Assembly: GCF_002423035.1 (NCBI RefSeq)
Contig: NZ_DIUM01000122.1
Span: 1 to 21,050 of the forward strand
From: Thiocapsa sp. UBA6158
GTDB taxonomy: Bacteria; Pseudomonadota; Gammaproteobacteria; Chromatiales; Chromatiaceae
Length of the DNA stretch: 21,050 nt
Direction of reading: 5' to 3'
The notes under the pieces were generated by a model. The model was not told the origin of the DNA and made no database searches. It was given only the letters and a program-made list of their open reading frames with translations. The translations under genes were made by a program, and so were the position numbers. Shown in pieces: positions 1 through 6,091 of the stretch (within the stretch, counting starts at the first letter, position 1; the number at the start of each line of letters is the position of its first letter).

Positions 1-117
1 CGCCTGAACCGCCGCTTCGATCTGCCCTCGCTGGTCGGGCGACTCCTCCATGCCAGCGTCCGCACCCCGCCCAGCCCCGAGAAATGGCTGCGCCAGGGCG
101 CCGTCCGCACGGCGTGA
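1..117 (+). CDS. C-terminal fragment of an unidentified protein
   Basis: An open frame enters from the left edge and ends at TGA 115-117, giving about 38 residues rich in Arg, Leu and Pro. Codon use (G/C third positions) looks like real coding sequence. I do not recognise the family. A basic tail beside a repeat element would fit a transposase, but this is only a guess because the body of the protein lies outside the window. The gap after it (118-242) holds the first copy of the 85-bp repeat and no other gene. Confidence 0.45.
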   Translation, partial: RLNRRFDLPSLVGRLLHASVRTPPSPEKWLRQGAVRTA

Positions 118-160
118 AATGACCTGGCTGAGGAACGACGCTAATCACCTTCTAGTATTC

Positions 161-245
161 TAAACCGCACCGACTCCAACGGTCGTTAAGTCTGCCGGGG
201 CCGATCCCATCCAAGAACACCGCATGGCGCGCCGGGCGCGGTTTA
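161..245. repeat. 85-bp interspersed inverted-repeat element, copy 1
   Basis: This segment begins TAAACCGCACCG and ends GGGCGCGGTTTA, so its ends are an inverted repeat with core TAAACCGC/GCGGTTTA. It aligns without gaps to 11868-11952, with 72 of 85 positions identical by my count. The shared core includes CTGCCGGGGCCGATCCCATC. The right end overlaps the stop codon of the cardiolipin synthase gene (TTA at 243-245, TAA on the minus strand). No clear flanking target duplication is seen. It could be a REP-like or MITE-like element. Confidence 0.8.
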
Positions 246-1697
246 GAGAATCGGCCCCAGCATGGCGATGCTGTTGTTCAGGAGTCGCCGTCCCGGCCCC
301 CAAGCCGCGACCGTCTTGGCGTCGACGGGGCGGGATCGGGCGATATAGCTGTCCTGGCGCTCGCGCATGGTCGCCGTGAGCGTCGGATCGTAGACCAGGA
401 TGTTGTTCTCGAAGTTCAGCTCGAAGCTGCGCCGGTCCATGTTGGCCGAGCCGATCAGGGTGATCGCCCCGTCCAGCGTCAATGACTTGGTGTGCAGGAG
501 TCCGCCTTCGAACTCGAAGATCCGTACCCCGGCGGCGAGCAGATCGGCGTAATAGCTCCGGCTGGTCGCGCCCACGACGAACGAATCGTTGCGGGCCGGA
601 AAGACGATGCTGGTCTTCACACCCCGATAGGCCGCCCCGCAAAGTGCGCTCTGCATGGCTTCGTCGGGGACATAGTAAGGTGTCGAAATCACCAGCTCCT
701 TGCGTGCGCTGTAGATCAAGGACGCGAAGAGCTCGGGCATCGCCGAGGCGCGCACCGTCGGCCCGGTGCCGATCACCTGCGCCGCGAATCCCTCGCTCCC
801 CGCCTGCACGGGACGGCGCAGCAGTGCGTCGATCCCGTCGTCCACATGCGCCAGCCAATCGCTCGCGAACAGGATCTGATTCTGGCGTGCGATCGGTCCC
901 TCGAAGCGCATCATGGCGTCGACCCAGGGGGCATATTTGGCCTTGATGCGGAACTCGGGATCGGCGCAGTTCTGGCTGCCGCAATAGGTGATGCTGTCGT
1001 CGATCACCAGGATCTTGCGGTGGTTGCGCAGGTCGATGCGGCCTCCGAGCGGGCGCAGCAAGGGGTTGATGATCGGCAGCGCGCGCGCCAGGTGAACGCC
1101 CGCGTCGGCCATCCGCTTCCAATGGATCGAACGGATCAGCCGGCGCGAGCCCAGATCGTCCGCCATGGCGCGACAGGTGACGCCGCGCTCGGCCGCACGC
1201 TCCAAGGCCGCGACCATCGACAGCCCGTTGTTGTCGGGTAGCCAGATATAGAAGTTCAGGTGGACGTGATCGGTTGCGGCGTCGATGTCCGCGACCATGG
1301 CGTCGATCGCGGCGTTGGAGTCCGCCATCAGGGTCGCCCGGTTTCCGCCGACCGGGGCAAAGCCGCTGATGGATGCCCCGAGTCGAAAGAGGTGGCGATA
1401 GGTGTCCGGGATCTCGGGCGGCGCGAGCTTGCGGTCGAAATCATTCGCAAACTCGGGAACCTGCGAAAAGATACGGCGCATGCGCTCGCCGCGATGTCGC
1501 CCGAGATTGACCTCTCCGAGCAGGAGATAAGCGACTGCCCCGACCACAGGAACCGCCAGGATGACCACCACCCAAGCGATCCGGGACGCCGGCTGCCGAT
1601 TCGGCCGCAACAGCACACGCACGACCAGTCCGACTTGGATGAACAGATGCAGGAGGAGGATGATCATGGATTCGGCCTTGTCGGAAGACTCGGGCAT
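243..1697 (-). CDS. cls: Cardiolipin synthase, ClsA-type phospholipase D superfamily
   Basis: Membrane enzyme that joins two phosphatidylglycerol molecules into cardiolipin plus glycerol. Two hydrophobic segments lie at the N-terminus (about residues 11-31 and 38-58), followed by two HKD phospholipase D motifs: H226-K228-D233 (HRKILVID) and H402-K404-D409 (HTKSLTLD), each followed by a conserved GS-N motif (GSQN, GSAN). With the start at ATG 1697 the protein is 484 aa, close to E. coli ClsA. The frame stays open upstream to 1781, but that adds a non-conserved basic stretch. ATG 1667 is an alternative start directly before the first membrane segment. None has a strong ribosome binding site. 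The stop codon lies inside the terminal inverted repeat of repeat copy 1, so the last codons may have been shaped by that insertion. It lies 117 bp downstream of 1815-3071 on the same strand and may be co-transcribed with it. Confidence 0.93.
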   Translation of the reverse strand: MPESSDKAESMIILLLHLFIQVGLVVRVLLRPNRQPASRIAWVVVILAVPVVGAVAYLLLGEVNLGRHRGERMRRIFSQVPEFANDFDRKLAPPEIPDTYRHLFRLGASISGFAPVGGNRATLMADSNAAIDAMVADIDAATDHVHLNFYIWLPDNNGLSMVAALERAAERGVTCRAMADDLGSRRLIRSIHWKRMADAGVHLARALPIINPLLRPLGGRIDLRNHRKILVIDDSITYCGSQNCADPEFRIKAKYAPWVDAMMRFEGPIARQNQILFASDWLAHVDDGIDALLRRPVQAGSEGFAAQVIGTGPTVRASAMPELFASLIYSARKELVISTPYYVPDEAMQSALCGAAYRGVKTSIVFPARNDSFVVGATSRSYYADLLAAGVRIFEFEGGLLHTKSLTLDGAITLIGSANMDRRSFELNFENNILVYDPTLTATMRERQDSYIARSRPVDAKTVAAWGPGRRLLNNSIAMLGPIL

Positions 1698-1814
1698 CGT
1701 GATTTCATCAAGGTGCAGGGTACGCGAAGAGCGCCCCGGGGCTCCAGCCTGAAAAGCACGTCGCAACGCTCTGGTTGCCATGAAGACCCGCCGTCGGCGA
1801 GCCTGCGCGTCCCC

Positions 1815-3071
1815 TCAGCTCGGCGGCTCGCGAAACAGAGGGCGTGTATCGATCCGGCCGTCGATCAGGGTGATCATGCGCCGATAGGCGGTACTCTGCG
1901 CCTCGCCGAAGTCGGCTTTGAAGTTACGCTCGGAGAGGCCCTCGGGTAGGCCATCGATCGGCGGCATGAAATCGTTCTCGCTCATACCGCGACGGGCGAA
2001 CATCCGCAGCGCGCGGGCGTCCGTCGGATTGCCCGTGGCGAGTTGGGCAAAACGCACGCCCGCGCGATTGGCGGCGAGGTCCGCGAAGCTGTAGCCGCTG
2101 CCGCGCTTGGCGTCGCTGGCCTCCTTGAGGAGACCCACCAGATTCGACAGCATCCCGCCGCCCTTCGCGGCCAGGGCGGCCGACGTCATGAAATGCTGTG
2201 CGAGATCGCGGCGCCCCTGCAGCAGTACCGCATCTCGACGAGGTCGGTTTGCCGGTGCGCCCGTGACGCCTCGGTCGGGCAGGCCCTTGCCGTTCACATA
2301 GGCGGCGAGCACCAGGATGACGGCGCGATTGCGCGCGATCGGGTCGGCATCGGGCTGCGTGGCCGGGGTCATGGCGGGTTCCACGCTCAGCAGGTGCGAG
2401 AGCAGATCGGCGAGCTCGATCGGTCGACGGGCTGGTCGGGTCTCGATATAGGCGGCCAGGGCCGCCTGGTAGCCGAGCATGCGATCGAGCTCGATCCGCG
2501 GGACCAGACCGCTGCCGATATCCTCCAGGATGCCGTCTCGCCAGGCATAGCTGACCTGGATGCGGTCGGCCTCCAAACGCACCTGCTCCACGACATCCGC
2601 GTGATCGAGTGCCGTGACGAAGCGCCCGACGAGCGACTGAAACAGCCCGACCGGGAGCGGGAGACCGGCAAGACGCGCCTGCTCCACACGCGGCAGAGGC
2701 GCGTCTTGCACCAAGGCCAGCTCAAGGTTGACGAAGCTGTGCTGCGGATCCCAGGGCAGTGCGAGGGAGGCCGAGAGTCGCGCGCGACCGTCCTCCAGTG
2801 CGACGTGCGCGCGCCCTTCGCCGAGGAGATCGACCAGATGGTTTGCGAGCAGGTTGGCCTCTGTCTGCGAGAGCGTCAGTACGGCTTGCTCGCCTTCGCG
2901 CAGACCCCGCGGCCGATTGGCGGCGAGCCAGCCTCTGGCCCAGGTGCGCTGCGTCTCGGTCAAGGTCGTATCTTGGGGCACGCGCGGAGCGCGATCGAAG
3001 ACCAAGACGGCGCCGAGACCGATCGCCGCGATCAGGAGCAGACCGATGCTCCAGCGGAGGAGTCCGATCAT
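1815..3071 (-). CDS. Membrane-anchored protein of unknown function
   Basis: A 418-aa protein that I do not recognise. An N-terminal hydrophobic segment (about residues 5-26, LLRWSIGLLLIAAIGLGAVL), preceded by one Arg and followed by a charged region, suggests a single membrane anchor with a large periplasmic domain. No catalytic motif is evident. The rest is mostly alternating amphipathic helix and strand with many Arg and Asp. The start at ATG 3071 is chosen because it overlaps the stop of the upstream small membrane protein gene (ATGA, 3068-3071), the usual sign of translational coupling. The frame is open further upstream, but there it only shadows the neighbouring gene in another frame. 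The two proteins probably work together, perhaps at the membrane, and the cardiolipin synthase gene follows on the same strand. Confidence 0.8.
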   Translation of the reverse strand: MIGLLRWSIGLLLIAAIGLGAVLVFDRAPRVPQDTTLTETQRTWARGWLAANRPRGLREGEQAVLTLSQTEANLLANHLVDLLGEGRAHVALEDGRARLSASLALPWDPQHSFVNLELALVQDAPLPRVEQARLAGLPLPVGLFQSLVGRFVTALDHADVVEQVRLEADRIQVSYAWRDGILEDIGSGLVPRIELDRMLGYQAALAAYIETRPARRPIELADLLSHLLSVEPAMTPATQPDADPIARNRAVILVLAAYVNGKGLPDRGVTGAPANRPRRDAVLLQGRRDLAQHFMTSAALAAKGGGMLSNLVGLLKEASDAKRGSGYSFADLAANRAGVRFAQLATGNPTDARALRMFARRGMSENDFMPPIDGLPEGLSERNFKADFGEAQSTAYRRMITLIDGRIDTRPLFREPPS

Positions 3072-3412
3072 CCGAGGATCAACCCGAGCCTGCCGACGGG
3101 ACCCGGGTGCAGTGCGGCGGAGGTGTCGCCGAAGGTTTCGGTCCAGAGCCCGATTCCCATCACCAGGAAGGCCACGGCCAAGGCGATACAGGCGAGTGCC
3201 GCGATCAGGGTCGCGATCTCGGCGCCTTGGCTGCGGCGGTGCTTGAAGCCCCAAAAGGCGCCGGCGGCGGTGATCAGAAAACCGAACTCGCCGATGAAGA
3301 GTCGGGTGAGCAAGGGCATCCCGCGGCCCGGGCCTTCGCCCAACCCAAGCACGAGCGCGAGGACCAAGCCGAGGCCCGCCGCAGCCCAGGTGAAAGGGAA
3401 TCGTTTGCTCAT
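3068..3412 (-). CDS. Small three-helix membrane protein of unknown function
   Basis: A 114-aa protein with three predicted transmembrane segments, roughly residues 6-26, 32-56 and 66-92, with short basic loops (KHRR) between the second and third. The start at ATG 3412 is preceded by GAGG about 7 nt upstream on the minus strand (GCGAGGACGCGC). The open frame continues upstream to 3544, but that part has non-membrane, non-conserved composition. It shares a 4-bp ATGA overlap with the 418-aa protein downstream and is the likely first gene of a two- or three-gene operon reaching toward the cardiolipin synthase gene. Function unknown. Confidence 0.75.
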   Translation of the reverse strand: MSKRFPFTWAAAGLGLVLALVLGLGEGPGRGMPLLTRLFIGEFGFLITAAGAFWGFKHRRSQGAEIATLIAALACIALAVAFLVMGIGLWTETFGDTSAALHPGPVGRLGLILG

Positions 3413-3600
3413 GCGCGTCCTCGCCTCTGCGTCTTCCGAGACGCCTATTGTGCATGATCCCGGGCGCAGGTGGGCTTTCGCCTCCGACCGGGTATGCACT
3501 GTCGTCTTGGCGGTCTGGATTGAACCATTGCTGCGCACCGCCATCTTATGTTGCAGTGCACAAAAAGCGGCTCGGATGTCCGGTATCGGTCGCGAAGATC

Positions 3601-3617
3601 GGCCGGGAGGCCCGGCC
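3601..3617 (+). promoter_or_regulatory. GC-rich perfect hairpin in the leader of the acetyltransferase gene
   Basis: GGCCGGG, AGG, CCCGGCC form a 7-bp all-GC stem with a 3-nt loop, 34 bp before the GNAT start codon. There is no following T-run, so it is not a standard terminator. It could be a leader-RNA hairpin or a protein site, or simply chance in GC-rich DNA. Confidence 0.3.
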
Positions 3618-3651
3618 GGGTCGGTGCGTCGAGAATCCGGAGAACCTGGCC

Positions 3652-4410
3652 ATGAGTTTCAGTATCGAATGTGCCCGCAGACGAGCCTCGCCCGGCGGGG
3701 AGGCCGTGCGTCTGAAGGACGGTACCTATTGTCGGATTCGTCCGATCGACGGAGACGATCCTGCGATCGTCACCGCCTGTTTCGAGGGTCTTTCGGATGC
3801 GTCGCGCCGATTACGGTTTTTCGGTGCGAAGCGCGTCTTGACCGAAGCGGATCTGGCGTATTTGACAGGTGCGGACGGGCGCGACCATCTCGCCTTCGCG
3901 GCGGTCCGCCGGTCTGTATCGGGAGAGAACGCCGATGTACTCGGCATGGCTCGGTGCATCCGCACCACGCCCGCATCGGAGACGGCGGAGCTGGCGATGG
4001 CCGTCGTGGATCGGGTCCAAGGCAACGGCGTGGGGGCCGCTTTGCTGGAGCATTTGATCGCCGAGGCGCGGGAGCAGGGGATTCGCCGTTTCCGCTGCGA
4101 GGTCCTCGCCGACAACGAAGGGATGCGCGCTCTGGCCAAACGGCTCGGGGGGCATGCGGTTTGGTTGGACGACGGCACGCTCGAGTATCACTGCGGGCTT
4201 CCCGAGGCCGTGCCGATCCACGGGGATTCGGAGCTGTCTCGGTCCCGGGAGCCGGGTGCCCGGTCCACCCCGGAACACCTTCCCCGGCCGAGCGCGCGTC
4301 CGGTGCCGGGTGCATGGGTCAGCTCATGGGAGCGCGCGGCCAATGTCTCGATCGCCTTCTTCGAGACCGCGGCCCTGGCCTGGTTCGATCATCCCAGATC
4401 CGGCAGTTGA
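3652..4410 (+). CDS. GNAT-family N-acetyltransferase, C-terminus altered by an insertion
   Basis: Probable acetyl-CoA-dependent acetyltransferase of 252 aa; the substrate cannot be told. Residues about 15-160 form a GNAT domain: an N-terminal RIRPIDGDD strand, then the acetyl-CoA pyrophosphate-binding signature Q123-G-N-G-V-G128, then a DNEGM/AKRLGG segment typical of motif B. It resembles the GNAT module found in Pat-type protein acetyltransferases, though here it stands alone. A low-complexity linker (about 190-225) and a hydrophobic tail (FFETAALAWF) follow. ATG 3652 is chosen because GGAGA lies 8 nt upstream. The last five residues and the stop codon come from the inserted element at 4393-4508. 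Removing that element extends the frame nine codons to a TAG at 4541-4543, just before the carbonic anhydrase gene. Confidence 0.85.
   Translation: MSFSIECARRRASPGGEAVRLKDGTYCRIRPIDGDDPAIVTACFEGLSDASRRLRFFGAKRVLTEADLAYLTGADGRDHLAFAAVRRSVSGENADVLGMARCIRTTPASETAELAMAVVDRVQGNGVGAALLEHLIAEAREQGIRRFRCEVLADNEGMRALAKRLGGHAVWLDDGTLEYHCGLPEAVPIHGDSELSRSREPGARSTPEHLPRPSARPVPGAWVSSWERAANVSIAFFETAALAWFDHPRSGS
4388..4392. repeat. Left target-site duplication (ATCAT)
   Basis: ATCAT directly before the left inverted repeat of the element at 4393-4508, repeated at 4509-4513 directly after the right inverted repeat. A 5-bp direct repeat exactly abutting both ends is the signature of transposition. Confidence 0.75.
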
Positions 4411-4508
4411 ACGGCCTTCACCCAACCGGTGAGCCCTCGGAGGAGCGCGATCGTCAAGACCGTCGAGACCGTGCATGCAGCACGAAGCGGCCAACTGCCG
4501 GATCTGGG
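4393..4508. mobile_element. 116-bp MITE-like insertion with 17-bp terminal inverted repeats
   Basis: The left end CCCAGATCCGGCAGTTG (4393-4409) is the exact reverse complement of the right end CAACTGCCGGATCTGGG (4492-4508). Directly abutting 5-bp repeats ATCAT flank both ends. The 82-bp interior encodes no transposase, so the element is non-autonomous. The ends resemble those of IS1380-family elements (ISEcp1 ends begin CCTAGATTC and make 5-bp duplications), so an IS1380-type transposase may mobilise it; this rests on memory, not on a search. It supplies the present stop codon of the acetyltransferase gene and separates it from the carbonic anhydrase gene. Folded as RNA, its ends would give a strong stem that might reduce read-through. 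Confidence 0.8.
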
Positions 4509-4513
4509 ATCAT
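4509..4513. repeat. Right target-site duplication (ATCAT)
   Basis: Second copy of ATCAT, abutting the right inverted repeat at 4492-4508 and matching 4388-4392 exactly. Confidence 0.75.
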
Positions 4514-4548
4514 GTCATACCGAGTCGAATCCAAAGCCGATAGCCATG

Positions 4549-5100
4549 ATGCACATCCGTTCGTTCGAAGAGAAGCATCCGATGATCGATGCGACCGCTT
4601 GGGTCGACGAGACCGCGGTCGTGATCGGCGAGGTGACGCTCGGCGCGGGTGCGTCCGTCTGGCCCGGATGCGTGATCCGCGGGGACATCCATCGCATCGA
4701 GATCGGCGCACGGACCAACATTCAGGACGGGAGCGTTCTGCATGTCTCGCACGACAGCCGCTTCATGCCCGGAGGGGCGCCGCTGATCGTTCACGAGGAT
4801 GTCACCGTCGGTCATCAGGTGGTCCTGCACGGGTGCGAGATCCGGCATCACTGTCTGATCGGAATCGGTGCTCGGGTGCTCGATCGTGCGGTGCTCGAGC
4901 CCTTCACGTTGCTCGGTGCCGGATCTTTGGTGACGCCGGGTCAGGTCCTGGAGGGCGGCTGGCTTTGGCTCGGTGCGCCGGCGCGTCGGGTGCGGGCGCT
5001 GACGGATCGCGAGCGCGCGTATCTCGAGTATGCGGCGGAGAATTATGTGCGGCTGGCTGCCCGGTATCGGGCTGAATCGACCGCCGCGTCGACGAAATAG
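4549..5100 (+). CDS. Gamma-class carbonic anhydrase-like hexapeptide protein (YrdA/PaaY type)
   Basis: A left-handed beta-helix trimer-forming protein of 183 aa with hexapeptide repeats ([LIV]G-x4 pattern) across about residues 20-150 and a C-terminal helix (residues 155-180) that packs on the helix. Histidines in HVSHD (H68) and GHQVVLHG (H89, H94) match the three zinc ligands of gamma carbonic anhydrases, and the 5-residue spacing of the last two is conserved. The RGD and ARTNIQDGSVLH segments are close to E. coli YrdA. Physiological activity of this subgroup is uncertain. Start at ATG 4549 or the adjacent ATG 4546; neither has a strong ribosome binding site. Before the MITE insertion the upstream acetyltransferase frame would have ended 2-5 nt before this start, so the two were probably translationally coupled. 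Confidence 0.9.
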   Translation: MHIRSFEEKHPMIDATAWVDETAVVIGEVTLGAGASVWPGCVIRGDIHRIEIGARTNIQDGSVLHVSHDSRFMPGGAPLIVHEDVTVGHQVVLHGCEIRHHCLIGIGARVLDRAVLEPFTLLGAGSLVTPGQVLEGGWLWLGAPARRVRALTDRERAYLEYAAENYVRLAARYRAESTAASTK

Positions 5101-5122
5101 GCCGGCAGCGGACAGGCGGAAT

Positions 5123-6091
5123 TCATCCACTCTGCGACTGGGACGACGGAGCCGATGCCGGAGGCTGGGGGCTGGCGGTCGGTGGCTCCTCGACATCGGA
5201 TGCCTCGCTGCCCTCAGGCGGCACGCGATTCACATCCACAGCCACCCGCAGCTCGTGGGATCCCCCGCCGTAGAAGATCCCGCGCAACGGCGTGACGTCC
5301 TGAAAATCGCGACCGACGGCGGTCGTGATGTGCTGCTCGCCGGGGATCTGATCGTTGGTGGGGTCGAAATCGATCCAGCCCAGATTGGGAATGAGCACCG
5401 AAAACCAGGCATGCGAGGCGTCGGCGCCTTGGAGCTTGACCTGGCCCGGCGGCGGGAGTGTTTCCAGATAGCCGCTGACATAGCGGGTCGCGAGTCCGAG
5501 TCCGCGCAGACCGGCGATCGCGACGTGTGCAAAATCCTGACAGACACCCTTGCGCTGCTCCATCACCTCGGCAAGCGGTGTGGCGATGGTCGTGGAGGTC
5601 GGGTCGTAGACGAAGTCGCGATAGATGCGTCCCATCAGCTCGATCGTCGCCTCCAGGATCGGGCGCCCCGGTGCGAAGGATTCGGCGGCGTAGGCGCGCG
5701 CGTCGGCATCCGGCGGCACGAGCGGCGAGGGGAGGGTAAAGATCCGCAGGTTGGTCATGGGCTCGTCGTAGCGATCGTGCAAGCGATCGACGATCCGCTC
5801 CCAAGGCTGCGTCGCCTCGGGCTTCGGCAAGGTCGGGGCGAGTACTTCGACCTCGCTCTGGGCGCGCACCTCGAGTGCATCGTGGGCCTGCTGGATCGAA
5901 AAATAACTCACCCGGTTGCCGAAGAAATCCTCGTGCTCGCGATGAACGGCAGGCCAGGGATCGACCCGGATATGACTGGACAGACAGCGCTGGCGCGCCG
6001 TCTGGGGTGGCTTCAGATGCGCGATGCTGTGGCACAGCGAGACCGGCTCGGCATATTCGTAGCGGGTGACGTGATTGATCCGAAGTCTCAC
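5123..6091 (-). CDS. Transglutaminase-like cysteine peptidase/transferase family protein
   Basis: A 322-aa protein with the N-terminal beta domain found before bacterial transglutaminases (about 1-85, INHVTRYEY opening) and a transglutaminase core at about 150-260. The catalytic triad is visible: C184 in KGVCQDFAH, H227 in SHAWF, and D243 in DFDPTND. The C-terminal 30 residues are low complexity (Pro, Ser, Ala). No signal peptide, so cytoplasmic. The start codon is GTG at 6091, and its GTGA overlaps the stop of the ATP-grasp/alpha-E gene (6088-6091), so the two are translationally coupled. Family members are regularly found next to ATP-grasp/alpha-E proteins and are thought to cut or form peptide or isopeptide bonds; the substrate is unknown. 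It converges with the carbonic anhydrase gene across a 22-bp gap with no terminator seen. Confidence 0.92.
   Translation of the reverse strand: MRLRINHVTRYEYAEPVSLCHSIAHLKPPQTARQRCLSSHIRVDPWPAVHREHEDFFGNRVSYFSIQQAHDALEVRAQSEVEVLAPTLPKPEATQPWERIVDRLHDRYDEPMTNLRIFTLPSPLVPPDADARAYAAESFAPGRPILEATIELMGRIYRDFVYDPTSTTIATPLAEVMEQRKGVCQDFAHVAIAGLRGLGLATRYVSGYLETLPPPGQVKLQGADASHAWFSVLIPNLGWIDFDPTNDQIPGEQHITTAVGRDFQDVTPLRGIFYGGGSHELRVAVDVNRVPPEGSEASDVEEPPTASPQPPASAPSSQSQSG

Noticed and set aside
161..245. Similar short peptide (FWMGSAPA-like) read on the minus strand through both repeat copies
   Set aside because: Between the copies the substitutions change amino acids about as freely as any, and the frame joins unrelated sequence upstream. 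It reflects repeat similarity, not a gene.
3495..3560. TGCACTG/CAGTGCA inverted repeat between the divergent small membrane protein and acetyltransferase genes
   Set aside because: Seven bases with a 52-nt gap is easily due to chance; no supporting promoter context.
2043..5075. Very long open plus-strand frame (over 1000 codons) across 2043-5075
   Set aside because: It is antisense to the minus-strand genes at 1815-3412 and then out of frame with the acetyltransferase and carbonic anhydrase genes. Composition is Arg/Gly/Ala-rich without domains, a common artefact of GC-rich codon use.
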